From the NCBI GenBank assembly GCA_003220435.1, contig QHSL01000036.1:1-36143 (forward strand): a stretch of DNA of 36,143 nucleotides, read 5' to 3'. Below, one piece after another: positions 1-7,471 of the stretch. A program made the position numbers and the translations under genes. The notes under the pieces are model-generated. The model saw only the letters and a list, made by a program, of their open reading frames with translations, did not search any database and had not been told where the DNA came from. Numbering within the stretch: the first letter of the stretch is position 1; each line of letters begins with the position of its first letter. Source of the DNA: Candidatus Rokuibacteriota bacterium (GTDB lineage Bacteria > Methylomirabilota > Methylomirabilia > Rokubacteriales > CSP1-6).

Positions 1-2165
1 ACTACGGCGCCTACGAGCCGACGGCGCTGAAGCAGCTCATGGGCGTGTACGCGACGCGCGAGGACGCGGTGGACGCGCTGCTGCGCCGCGAGGTCTTCGT
101 GGATCTGCATTCGGTCGTGCGCCAGGGCCTACGGGCGGGCGTGCCGGGGTACTCGCTGAAGGACGTCGAGGCGCTACCGGAGTTTCGCCGCCAGGCCGAG
201 CTCGCGAGCGGCACCCGCGCCGTGCTGGCCTACGAGGAATGGATGCACACCGGCGCCGCCGCGCGGCTCGCCGAGATCGCGGCCTACAACGAGGAAGACT
301 GCCGCTCCACGCTGGTGCTCCGCGACTGGCTGGTGGATCACCGGCCGGAGGGCACGCCGTGGGCCGAGGGTCCGGACGCGCGGCCGCCCGACGAAGACAA
401 ACAGGAGGCCGACGCCGAGCGCGAGGAGCTGCGCCAGGCGCTGCTCGCGGGCGAGAGCGCTGGGTCGCCGCGCTGGCTGGCCGCCGAGCTGCTCGAGTAT
501 CACCGGCGCGAGGCCCGCCCGGCCTGGTGGTGGTTCTTCGCGCGCTGCTCGATGTCGCTCGACGAGCTGGTGGAGGACGGCGAGGCGATCAGTCGGATCC
601 AGCCCGAGGGTGCCCCGCGACGCGTGGGGAGCTCGCTGCACCACCGCTTCAGCTTCCCGGCCCAGCAGCACAAGCTCGGGCCCGGCGACACGCCCATCGA
701 TCCGGTGTCGGGGAAGGGCGCCGGCACGATCATGGAAATGGACGAGGTGGAGGGCGTGCTCATCCTCCGCCGAGGCACGAGGCTCGCGTCCGAGCCACTC
801 CCGACAGCACTGATCCCGACGGGGCCTTACAAGACGGATGCGCAGCGAAGCGCACTGGCGCGCCTGGGCGCCTCGATCCGTGCGGGCGACGGTCGCTACC
901 GCGCGCTGGAAGACATCCTCGCCCGGGCGCGGCCGCGCCTGACCGGAGGGTACACCGGCCCGATCCAGACGACGGACCTTCGCGAGCAGCGCGAGCGCGC
1001 CGCCACGCTCGACGCGAGCTATCTCTTCATCCAGGGGCCGCCGGGCACCGGCAAGACGTGGACCGGTGCCCGGATCATCGTCGATCTCGTGCGCCGCGGC
1101 CGGCGCGTGGGGGTCGCGGCCACGAGCCACAAGGCCATCCACAATCTGCTCGACGAGATCGGCCGCGCCGCGCGCGAGGAAGGTGTGCGGGTCCGCGGCG
1201 TCAAGAAATCCGGCACGGGCGCCGAGACCGAGTACGAAGCCGACTGGATCACCAACCTCGGCGACAACCGCAAGATCGTGCAGGCGGCGTCGCGCGTGCA
1301 GCTCGTGGCCGGCACGGCGTGGCTCTTCGCCCACGAAGAAGGCGACGGCCTCGTCGACACGCTGGTGATCGACGAAGCCGGGCAGGTGTCGCTCGCCGAC
1401 GCCCTCGCCATGGGTACTGCCGCGCGCAACGTGATCCTGCTCGGCGACCCATCGCAGCTCGCCCAGGTCTCCCAGGGCACGCACCCAGAGGGCACGGGGC
1501 TATCCGTGCTCGAGCATCTGCTCGGCGTCCACCAGACCGTGCCCGACGACATGGGGATCTTCCTCGACCGCACGCGGCGCATGCACCCGGACGTGAGCCG
1601 GTTCGTCTCCGAGATCGTGTACGAGGGCCGGCTCACCGGGCTTCCCGAGCTCGCCATGCAGGCGACGGCCTTCGGCACGGGGCTGCGCTTCCTGCCCGTG
1701 GAGCACGTCGGCAACGTGGCCATGGCGCCGGAGGAAGCCGAGCGCGTCGCGCAGGAGATCCGCGCGATGCGAGGCGGGTCGTGGACCAACCGCAAGGGCG
1801 AGACGCGTCCACTGACGGAATCCGACTTCATGGTGGTCGCGCCCTACAACGCGCAGGTGCGCCGGCTGCGCCAGGCGCTGCAGGCCGCCGGGCTGGGCGA
1901 CGTCCCCGTGGGCACCGTCGACAAGTTCCAGGGGCTCGAGGCGCCCGTGGTCTTCTACTCGATGGCCACCTCGAGCGCCGAAGACGTGCCGCGCACCCTC
2001 GACTTCCTCTTCTCGCGCAACCGCCTCAACGTCGCCGTCTCGCGCGCGATGTGCCTGGCCTTCATCGTCGCCAGCCCGCGCCTGCTCGAATCACACGCGC
2101 GCACGGTGGAGCAGATGCGGCTGATCAACGCGTTGTGCCGGTTCGCGGAGATGGCGGGCGGCTAG
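1..2165 (+). CDS. TM0106-family RecB-like nuclease / SF1 helicase, 3' part
   Basis: The reading frame is open from the left edge (first full codon at 3), so the N-terminus lies outside the window; the ATG at 39 is internal. The first ~100 residues look like the end of an RNase H-like nuclease domain, with the YNEEDCRST motif near 285-310 that closes the exonuclease core in TM0106/YprB-type proteins. An SF1 helicase follows: Walker A GPPGTGKT at 1035-1058, Walker B VIDEAGQ near 1365-1386, and the C-terminal motifs DKFQGLEAPVV (1920-1950) and RNRLNVAVSRA (2019-2051). The family is predicted to act on DNA ends or RNA-DNA hybrids; its role is not settled and some members sit near defence genes. 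The stop overlaps the end of the convergent toxin gene by 4 bp. The family and both domains are clear; the biological role is inference. Confidence 0.9.
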   Translation, partial: YGAYEPTALKQLMGVYATREDAVDALLRREVFVDLHSVVRQGLRAGVPGYSLKDVEALPEFRRQAELASGTRAVLAYEEWMHTGAAARLAEIAAYNEEDCRSTLVLRDWLVDHRPEGTPWAEGPDARPPDEDKQEADAEREELRQALLAGESAGSPRWLAAELLEYHRREARPAWWWFFARCSMSLDELVEDGEAISRIQPEGAPRRVGSSLHHRFSFPAQQHKLGPGDTPIDPVSGKGAGTIMEMDEVEGVLILRRGTRLASEPLPTALIPTGPYKTDAQRSALARLGASIRAGDGRYRALEDILARARPRLTGGYTGPIQTTDLREQRERAATLDASYLFIQGPPGTGKTWTGARIIVDLVRRGRRVGVAATSHKAIHNLLDEIGRAAREEGVRVRGVKKSGTGAETEYEADWITNLGDNRKIVQAASRVQLVAGTAWLFAHEEGDGLVDTLVIDEAGQVSLADALAMGTAARNVILLGDPSQLAQVSQGTHPEGTGLSVLEHLLGVHQTVPDDMGIFLDRTRRMHPDVSRFVSEIVYEGRLTGLPELAMQATAFGTGLRFLPVEHVGNVAMAPEEAERVAQEIRAMRGGSWTNRKGETRPLTESDFMVVAPYNAQVRRLRQALQAAGLGDVPVGTVDKFQGLEAPVVFYSMATSSAEDVPRTLDFLFSRNRLNVAVSRAMCLAFIVASPRLLESHARTVEQMRLINALCRFAEMAGG

Positions 2166-2467
2166 ATCCTTCGTCGCCTTTGCCACTCTGCTGGATCGCG
2201 ACTCACATGGAGTACTGCGAGAACGACGACGTCGTCGGACTCGACCGCGAAGTAGACCGCATAGGGAAAGCGACGGAGTAGAGCACGCCGAATTCCAGAC
2301 TCGAGGTCTCGATATCTCAAAGGATCCGCGACGATCCGATCGTACGTGGTGCTTAGCTGATCGAGGAACTGCAGGCCGAGCCCGGCTCTTTCGCTCTCAT
2401 ACCACTGGTATGCTGCCGCGACGTCGAGGTCCGCTCGCGGCTCGGCTACCAGCCAATACTCGGTCAC
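2162..2467 (-). CDS. RelE/ParE-family toxin of a type II toxin-antitoxin pair
   Basis: This 101-residue protein has the ParE/RelE plan: an N-terminal helical hairpin (EPRADLDVAAAYQWYESE, FLDQLSTTYDRI), then the LRYRDLESGIRRALLRRFPYAVYF segment and a final strand VVVLAVLHVSRDP ending in a basic WQRRRR tail. ParE toxins inhibit gyrase and RelE toxins cleave mRNA on the ribosome; the sequence alone does not decide between them, though the RRFPYAVYF/HVSRDP pattern is common in ParE-like members. The start codon overlaps the antitoxin stop in an ATGA (2464-2467), the usual arrangement for co-translated antitoxin-toxin operons. Its 3' end overlaps the helicase stop on the other strand. Confidence 0.88.
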   Translation of the reverse strand: MTEYWLVAEPRADLDVAAAYQWYESERAGLGLQFLDQLSTTYDRIVADPLRYRDLESGIRRALLRRFPYAVYFAVESDDVVVLAVLHVSRDPAEWQRRRRI

Positions 2468-2730
2468 CGATCGGGACTTGCCAGCTTCCGGAGCACATCA
2501 CGGGCAGGCCGCGCGCGGGTCGGATCTCGTCGATACGCCGCAAGTCGCTCCTTGGCGAGACGCAGGTGCGATTTCGGCACCGGGAGCTGTCCGGGTCTCT
2601 CCGCGATACGATCCCAGAGCGTTTGCAGATAGCGGATCTGCTCGGCCTTCGAGAGCGTCCTGAACCCTGCAGGATCAGCGACGGCGGTGCGCGCCGTTCC
2701 CCTTTTGCCTTTTCTCGGTTTGGAGGCCAT
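2464..2730 (-). CDS. Antitoxin, addiction-module (Unstab_antitox-like) family
   Basis: This 88-residue protein lies directly upstream of the ParE-like toxin and shares an ATGA overlap with it. The core LSKAEQIRYLQTLWDRIAER followed by HLRLAKERLAAYRRDP matches the pattern of short addiction-module antitoxins (a helix with LWD, then ELxxRLxxYxxNP). The N-terminus is unusually basic (ASKPRKGKRGTARTA), which might contribute to DNA binding; that is inference. There is no Shine-Dalgarno before the ATG at 2730. Instead a good promoter places the expected transcription start at the ATG itself, so the mRNA may be leaderless. The antitoxin would neutralise the toxin and autoregulate the operon, as is usual for such pairs. 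Confidence 0.8.
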   Translation of the reverse strand: MASKPRKGKRGTARTAVADPAGFRTLSKAEQIRYLQTLWDRIAERPGQLPVPKSHLRLAKERLAAYRRDPTRARPARDVLRKLASPDR

Positions 2731-2736
2731 GGGTTG

Positions 2737-2766
2737 AGTCTATTCAGCCGGGTGTCGTCGCGTCAA
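2737..2766 (-). promoter_or_regulatory. Candidate promoter of the toxin-antitoxin operon
   Basis: On the minus strand, TTGACG (2766-2761, 5 of 6 to the -35 consensus) is followed by an 18-nt spacer and TAGACT (2742-2737, 4 of 6 to the -10). Only 6 nt (CAACCC) separate the -10 from the antitoxin ATG at 2730. Transcription would therefore begin at or beside the start codon, consistent with the lack of a ribosome-binding site. Confidence 0.45.
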
Positions 2767-2916
2767 TGTGCCCGCTGGGATACAGAGTTCTGGTTGGCGC
2801 CGGTCGCAATGGCGCGTAACCTTGGGTTCACAGCGGTCGAACTCCGCCGCGTTCAGCGACTCGTCGTTGAGCACGTGCCAGGACTGCTAGAGGCTTGGAA
2901 TGAATACTTCGGAGGG
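2761..2916 (+). pseudogene. DUF4160 gene remnant (C-terminal part)
   Basis: In this plus frame a stretch reads EFWLAPVAMARNLGFTAVEL then a helix RRVQRLVVEHVPGLLEAWNEYFGG. This corresponds to the last two-thirds of small DUF4160 proteins (an xxFWLxPVxLxxxxGF strand, then a REL..I..LV..H...LL.AW.EYF helix). The N-terminal part with the conserved HxHV element is not intact; a VNV just upstream in another frame (about 2765-2773) may be its trace. The frame then runs on without the usual stop into unrelated residues. DUF4160 proteins typically stand next to a DUF2442 gene, as here. I read this as a decayed copy; family assignment is from memory of the pattern. Confidence 0.55.
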
Positions 2917-3143
2917 TCGCCCGGGCGAGCGTGTGAGGGATGTCCGGTTTACCGAGGACACCACTCGTATGGTATCCACGCCTCCTATCGGCGACCGCTG
3001 AGCAGCGCGCCAACTGGCGTGTGGCCGGGGGAGGCTTCGGTATCCACTGGCCTGATGTCGATGAAGATTTGAGTACAGAGGGCCTGCTCCGCGGCGCGCC
3101 GGCTCCGCGGGGCTCTGCGTCAACCCGTCGCGCAGCCGGCTAG
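2900..3143 (+). pseudogene. DUF2442 gene broken by internal deletion and frameshift
   Basis: An ATG at 2900, overlapping the end of the DUF4160 remnant, begins with a segment containing RVRDVRFTEDT, which looks like the start of a DUF2442 protein; that frame stops at 3001. The next frame carries PLVWYPRLLSATAEQRANW and then GGGFGIHWPDVDEDLSTEGL, the very characteristic DUF2442 C-terminus, ending at 3143. The middle element expected between them (a DGRTIxV strand, roughly a dozen residues) is missing and the two halves are out of frame. The gene is therefore probably inactive. DUF2442/DUF4160 pairs are small accessory modules often regarded as toxin-antitoxin-like; the exact function is unknown. 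Confidence 0.65.
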
Positions 3144-3165
3144 CTTTCGCAGCTGCGGCCTCCCG

Positions 3166-3918
3166 CTATCTCAGCCCCCCCGACACCAGCAGCGTCTCCC
3201 CGGTCATGTACTTCGAATCGGACGATGCCAGATACACCGCCGTCGGTGAGATATCGTCCGGCTGACCCACGCGGCCGAGCGGCGCCTGCGTCTCGACCAT
3301 CTTCTGGAAGTCGCTTCCGACGAAGCCCGCGGCATGCACCCCTTCCGTCTCGATCATTCCCGGGTTGATCGAGTTCACGCGAATCTTCCGCGGGCCGAGC
3401 TCCTTGGCGAGCACGCCCGTGATCGCGTCGACGGCGGCCTTCGTCGCCGTGTACACCGTGGAGTTCGGCGGCCGCATCGAGCTCGCGCCGGAGCCGATGT
3501 TGATGATGCTCCCGCCCTCGGACCCCATGTGCTTCACGGCCTCCTTCGTCGTCAGCAGCAGACCGAGGACGTTGAGGTTGAACTGCCTGTGAAAGAGGTC
3601 CTCGGTCACCTCCTCGAGCGGCACGAACTCGTAGACGCCGGCGTTGTTGACCAGAATGTCGAGCCGGCCGAACGCCTTCCTTGCCTCGGAGAAGAGGCGC
3701 TCGATGTGCGCCTGCTTCGACACGTCGCCTTGCACCGCGATCGCCTTGCTCCCGCGGCCCGCGATCTCCGCAACGACACGATCGGCGCCCTGCTTGCTGG
3801 ACGAATAGTTGACGACCACCGACGCGCCCTCGTCCGCCAGCGCCTTCGCGATGCTCGCCCCGATCCCCTTTGACGCTCCCGTCACGACTGCCACCTTTCC
3901 TTCCAGCTTCTTACTCAT
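3166..3918 (-). CDS. SDR-family oxidoreductase (3-oxoacyl-ACP reductase-like)
   Basis: This is a classical short-chain dehydrogenase of 250 residues with every diagnostic motif: TGASKGIG cofactor loop at 13-20, NNAG at 91-94, Ser143 in the catalytic strand, and YTATK with Tyr156 and Lys160. The C-terminus GETLLVSGG is typical of FabG/glucose-dehydrogenase-like members. The residue after beta-2 (NYSSSK) has no acidic residue, so NADP is more likely than NAD. A purine-rich GGAG lies before the ATG at 3918. The substrate cannot be told from sequence. It shares its strand with the SnoaL-like gene upstream but is separated by about 177 bp, so it may have its own promoter. Confidence 0.9.
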   Translation of the reverse strand: MSKKLEGKVAVVTGASKGIGASIAKALADEGASVVVNYSSSKQGADRVVAEIAGRGSKAIAVQGDVSKQAHIERLFSEARKAFGRLDILVNNAGVYEFVPLEEVTEDLFHRQFNLNVLGLLLTTKEAVKHMGSEGGSIINIGSGASSMRPPNSTVYTATKAAVDAITGVLAKELGPRKIRVNSINPGMIETEGVHAAGFVGSDFQKMVETQAPLGRVGQPDDISPTAVYLASSDSKYMTGETLLVSGGLR

Positions 3919-4095
3919 GTCCTCCGCTCCTCAGCTCGATTCCGCTCCATGCTCCTTCAGACGTCGTACGCGCCACGATGGATGCCGCGCGCATGGCCGC
4001 GGGACAGCGGTTCGACCGGATGATGGCGGGCGGGTACTTTGCCCGATCCGACGGCAACCTGGACTGGGTCTGCCCGACCACGAGCGCCTGAGATG

Positions 4096-4458
4096 TCATC
4101 CCTTCACGTACGCGAGCTTCTCCGCGACCTTGCCGTCGCGTACGGTTAGCACGTCCACTCCGCGGATGTGTCCTCCTCGATCGTCCCAGTGAAAGGTCCA
4201 TCGGCACACCGCGCGATCGCCGGCAGCGAAGAGCTCTTCGGTCTCGAAGCGTGCCTTCGGCGTCGCCGTGAAGAACCGCTCCCAGAAGCCCCGTACCGCC
4301 GCGCCCACGAAGCGCTCGCCGTCGGGTGGGGGCACGGTGTTCTCGAAGACACAGTCCGAGGTCATCAGCGCCATGACGGCATCCACGTCGTGTCGGTTGA
4401 AGGCATCGTTGAACCGGCGGACGGCGTCCAGCGTCTTCTGCGTCTGTGGGTCAGGCAT
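4096..4458 (-). CDS. SnoaL-like / NTF2-fold protein
   Basis: This is a 120-residue NTF2-superfamily protein. It has an N-terminal helix (LDAVRRFNDAFNRHDVDAVMALM), then TSDCVFENTVPPPDGERFVG, a helix around VRGFWERFF, and the antiparallel sheet FETEELFAAGDRAVCRWTFHW ending in RGVDVLTVRDGKVAEKLAYV. Such proteins can be polyketide cyclases, ketosteroid-isomerase-like enzymes or binding proteins of unknown function. I chose the ATG at 4458, preceded by a GAGGCGA-type site, over an upstream start at 4566. The longer reading adds a low-complexity Arg-rich leader that overlaps the HNH gene end. Confidence 0.82.
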   Translation of the reverse strand: MPDPQTQKTLDAVRRFNDAFNRHDVDAVMALMTSDCVFENTVPPPDGERFVGAAVRGFWERFFTATPKARFETEELFAAGDRAVCRWTFHWDDRGGHIRGVDVLTVRDGKVAEKLAYVKG

Positions 4459-4496
4459 GGTGGTCGCCTCGTTCCCGAGTGTACTTGCCGCGACGG

Positions 4497-5891
4497 CTAC
4501 TGGCCGCACGCCCGCGGATGTAACACGTCGATCGCGTAACCCACGTCGAGGTGCTCCCCGAGCCACAGCGGCATCGCGGTGCAGGAGTGCAGGACTAGCC
4601 CGTGCGCATGGTTCTGCTTTCGCAAGACCTTGACGGGATCCGCCGGCACCTTCGGCAGGGGCGGCACCTCAGGCAGCGGCCGGCCGTCCGGACGGCGGAA
4701 TCGAAGCTCACCGCCGGGATCGCGCTCGACCTGATAGCCCTCCTCGTGAACCGCCCGATGGTGGCGGCGACAGAGCATGGCGAGGTTCGAGAGCGTTGTC
4801 GGCCCTCCCTGGGCCCAGTGGCGGATGTGATGCCCCTGGCCGAAGCGCACTCCGCAGCCCGGGAAGCGACAGCCACGGTCTCGGTGGTGGAGCGCGCGCC
4901 GTAGCGCCGGCGGAATCGTCCGAGTCCGGGCGGCGACTTCCACCACTCGCCCGTCCCGGGCGTGCTGCATCACGACGCGGCTCGCGTCGCACGCCAGGCG
5001 CCGAGACGTTTCCGCGGAAACGTGCTCGCCGTTCTCGAGCAGGGACTGGCCGGGCGCCTCGGGATCGGCGAGCGCCGGGGCGTCGACGTGAACCACGACC
5101 TGGTAGCGCTCGCCCGGGGCCCCGGGATCGATGCCGTGGTGGAGGGCCGTCTCCGCGAGCAGCGCCAGCGCGTCGGCCTGCTGCTGCTCCATCGTAGGTG
5201 GTTCGTCGGCGGGCGTCCCAACGCCGGGCATTTCCATGGCAGACGTTTCCGCGGGAACGTCCGACGACTCAGCACCCACGACGAAAGTTCGGTGAGCGCG
5301 CCGATACAGCGTCTCGCGCCCGGCGGTCAGCGCCTGGATGAGGACCTCGCCGACCTCGGGCTCGAGCCGGCCGCGAAGCCTCACCATGCCGTCGTCATCG
5401 CGATACACGTGCAACGCCCGGCTCCGATGCCGTGTGGCCGACTCGCGGGCCTCCGCGTTCCGATCCACGCGCCGCCAGCCGCGCACGATGCGTTCGACGT
5501 GCTCGGCGGTGCCGGCACGTCCGACTCCAAGCAGCCGCTCTTCTGTCTGCGGCGTCGCCACGCGGGTGAGCGCGCGGACCTTTGAGTACGAGAGCTCGCC
5601 GCGGGCGAAGGCCCGGGCGATGCGCGGCAGTGTGCCGAGCGCGCGCGCGACGCGCACCTTCTCTCGCGCGGCGCCCATGTCGAGTCCTACCCGCCAGCTC
5701 AACCAGTGGGCGCAAGAGCGGCTGCCGTGGTTGCCCCAACCCCCGCGGGCGTCGAACTCGCGGATGAGATCCAGAAGGCGCGCGGTCGCGGCTTCGAGGT
5801 GCGCCGAGAGCTCGGCGATCTGGTCGCCGAGTCGGTCGAGCTCGGCAGTGGCGCCGGCGGGCGGGAGCACGTTGGCAGTGAGCATGTTCAT
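4497..5891 (-). CDS. DUF222 / HNH endonuclease domain protein (13E12 repeat type)
   Basis: This 464-residue protein begins with a helical DUF222 region (LDRLGDQIAELSAHLEAATA to about residue 200, including the conserved GxxSCAHWLSWRVGLDMGAAREKVRVARAL). It carries an HNH nuclease domain near 340-395: CRFPGC, then GHHIRHWAQGGPTTLSNLAML, then CRRHHRAVHEEGY, with the His-His, Asn and His residues of the nuclease core and Cys pairs for zinc. About 85 residues follow, rich in Pro then ending in a CTAMPLWLGEHLDVGYAID segment. AGGAGG lies 9 nt before the ATG at 5891, supporting this start. These genes are common, multicopy and poorly characterised in high-GC bacteria; they may act in DNA repair or mobility, but no role is shown here. 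Confidence 0.9.
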   Translation of the reverse strand: MNMLTANVLPPAGATAELDRLGDQIAELSAHLEAATARLLDLIREFDARGGWGNHGSRSCAHWLSWRVGLDMGAAREKVRVARALGTLPRIARAFARGELSYSKVRALTRVATPQTEERLLGVGRAGTAEHVERIVRGWRRVDRNAEARESATRHRSRALHVYRDDDGMVRLRGRLEPEVGEVLIQALTAGRETLYRRAHRTFVVGAESSDVPAETSAMEMPGVGTPADEPPTMEQQQADALALLAETALHHGIDPGAPGERYQVVVHVDAPALADPEAPGQSLLENGEHVSAETSRRLACDASRVVMQHARDGRVVEVAARTRTIPPALRRALHHRDRGCRFPGCGVRFGQGHHIRHWAQGGPTTLSNLAMLCRRHHRAVHEEGYQVERDPGGELRFRRPDGRPLPEVPPLPKVPADPVKVLRKQNHAHGLVLHSCTAMPLWLGEHLDVGYAIDVLHPRACGQ

Positions 5892-6172
5892 CGTGAGTCG
5901 CCTCCTGCTGAGGTGACTCTACACCTCGAGTTCAGAGCCACCTGCGCGGCGCGACAAGCGACGATCGCAACGCGATCTGCGTTTTCGCGACGTACCGAAC
6001 CGGCGCGCATTGTAAACCTCGCGCGGCCCGCTGAGCGCGGTTCTCACGCCTCGCGGCGGACACGTGGCAACCGTGCTCGGAAAATATGTCAAGCGGAAAA
6101 TGCAAGTGAAGCTGCCGCCGCGCTGCCGAGACCAATTTAAGAGACACATCGCACCCACGGCCAACTCCCATG

Positions 6173-6201
6173 TTGTCGCCGCCCGATCTTCGTTGTATAG
6201 A
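6173..6201 (+). promoter_or_regulatory. Candidate sigma70-type promoter of the amidohydrolase gene
   Basis: TTGTCG (6173-6178) and TATAGA (6196-6201) are separated by 17 nt and each match the consensus at four of six positions. Transcription from here would begin near 6208, so the mRNA leader would contain all three copies of the 20-nt repeat before the ATG at 6282. Confidence 0.35.
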
Positions 6202-6220
6202 GACGGCGGCGAGTCCGTCC

Positions 6221-6280
6221 GGGCGCGGGGAGGGATCTCAAAGGGCGGCGCGGGATCTCAATGCGCGGGGGAGGATCTCA
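6221..6280 (+). repeat. Three tandem 20-nt units ending in GGATCTCA before a start codon
   Basis: Units at 6221-6240, 6241-6260 and 6261-6280 each have a GC/purine-rich first half and end in the identical octamer GGATCTCA, with an exact period of 20. The third unit supplies the Shine-Dalgarno (GGGGGAGG at 6267-6274) of the amidohydrolase, whose ATG begins at 6282. The first unit has a similar GGGGAGGG. The array therefore offers repeated ribosome-binding-like sequences in the leader, or repeated protein-binding sites. Confidence 0.8.
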
Positions 6281-6281
6281 C

Positions 6282-7424
6282 ATGACGGCTGACCCGACGC
6301 GAAGCGTGGTGGACGCCGACGGCCACGTCCTCGAGCCCGCAGACACCTGGCTCAAGTACCTCGAGCCGACCTATCGTGACCGGGCGATCCGCATCGCGCG
6401 GGACGACAACGGCTTCGAAGTGCTCCTCATCGACGGGCAGCCGCTCAAGACGCTCCGCGGCGAGCTCGGCGCGCTCGGCGGGATCGGCATGGACACCGCC
6501 AAGCTCCTGACCCGGGGCCAGATCAGCTATGCCGAAGGCAGCCCACCGGGCGCTTACGATCCCGCCGCGCGGCTGCGCGTCATGGACGCCGAAGGCATCG
6601 ACGCCGTCCTTCTCTACCCCACTATCGGGATCTGCTGGGAAGGTCACGTCACCGACGGCGCCCTCGCGACCGCCTACACGCGCGCCTACAACCGCTGGCT
6701 GGCCGAGTTCTGCCGCGCCGACCCCACGCGCCTCTACCCGGTGGCGCACGTCTCGCTCCTCGACCCGGAAGGCGCGGTGGAGGAGACGATCCGCGCGCGC
6801 CGCGACGGCTGCGTGGGCATCTACCTCTCCCCGGACCTCGCGGCACGTGGCGGGCGCCACTTCGACGACCCCGTCTTCGCGCGGTTCTGGGAGACGGCGC
6901 AGGACCTCGAGATGCCCGTTGGCTTCCACGTCGTCGTGCGGGACCGGCAGTGGTTCCGGCAGTGGCAGCGGCACGACCCATCGGATGGCCTCTTCAGCAT
7001 CGTCTTTCTCGCCATCGACGTCATGGCCGCCTTCACCCAGATGCTGAGCGCGGGCATGTTCGAGCGCTATCCGCGCCTGCGCTGCGTGGTGCTCGAGGCC
7101 GGATCGAACTGGATCGCCGCCTGGCTCGACCGCCTCGACCACAAGTACCGCGTCCTCGCCCACCAGACGCCCATCCGTATGCCGCCGAGCGCGTACTTCT
7201 ACCGGCAGTGCCTGATCTCGGCGGACCCCGACGAGTCGGTGACCGCCCAGATGATCGAGCACCTGGGGGCCGATTACTTCGTCTGGGCGTCGGACTATCC
7301 GCACATCGACGCTTCGTTCGGCGTCGTGCGTGAGCTGAAACAGCGTCTCGCGCCCCTGTCAGAAGAGGCGCGCCGAAAAGTCCTCGGCCTGAACGCCCGG
7401 CGATTCTACCGGCTCGCGGGCTGA
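6282..7424 (+). CDS. Amidohydrolase 2 family metal-dependent hydrolase/decarboxylase
   Basis: This 380-residue TIM-barrel protein belongs to the Amidohydrolase_2 (ACMSD-like) group. The metal-binding start VVDADGHVLEPADTW gives the D-x-D-x-H pattern near residue 12, followed by the barrel His in VGFHVVV (about 214) and the late WASDYPHID (Asp near 343). The family includes decarboxylases of aromatic acids (ACMSD, LigW, 5-carboxyvanillate decarboxylase) and hydrolases; the substrate here is unknown. I chose the ATG at 6282 because GGGGGAGG lies 7 nt upstream. An in-frame ATG at 6261 lies inside the repeat and has a poorer context. A related protein lies at 16941-17978, which suggests paralogues working on similar aromatic substrates. 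Confidence 0.88.
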   Translation: MTADPTRSVVDADGHVLEPADTWLKYLEPTYRDRAIRIARDDNGFEVLLIDGQPLKTLRGELGALGGIGMDTAKLLTRGQISYAEGSPPGAYDPAARLRVMDAEGIDAVLLYPTIGICWEGHVTDGALATAYTRAYNRWLAEFCRADPTRLYPVAHVSLLDPEGAVEETIRARRDGCVGIYLSPDLAARGGRHFDDPVFARFWETAQDLEMPVGFHVVVRDRQWFRQWQRHDPSDGLFSIVFLAIDVMAAFTQMLSAGMFERYPRLRCVVLEAGSNWIAAWLDRLDHKYRVLAHQTPIRMPPSAYFYRQCLISADPDESVTAQMIEHLGADYFVWASDYPHIDASFGVVRELKQRLAPLSEEARRKVLGLNARRFYRLAG

Positions 7425-7471
7425 CGCCCGGCTATAGTGAGCCACAACGGCCGCGACCAAGGAGGGGAGCG

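Larger units (their letters stand above)
5892..6281. other. Divergent intergenic region, 390 bp
   Basis: This region separates the minus-strand HNH gene from the plus-strand amidohydrolase. I see no convincing coding sequence. It holds a hyphenated palindrome GATCGC-AAC-GCGATC (5963-5977) close to the HNH start that could be an operator, a more A-rich patch around 6080-6110, a candidate promoter at 6173-6201 and the 20-nt repeat array at 6221-6280. Confidence 0.6.

Noticed and set aside
174-1484. A long minus-strand frame inside the nuclease/helicase gene.
   Set aside because: It is Arg/Ala/Gly/His-rich with no motif and is opposite a clearly real gene.
3978-4091. A short plus-strand ORF of 37 codons beginning ATGGATGCC in the gap before the SnoaL-like gene.
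   Set aside because: No ribosome site, no recognised family, and no homologous pattern; I could not tell it from chance in high-GC DNA.
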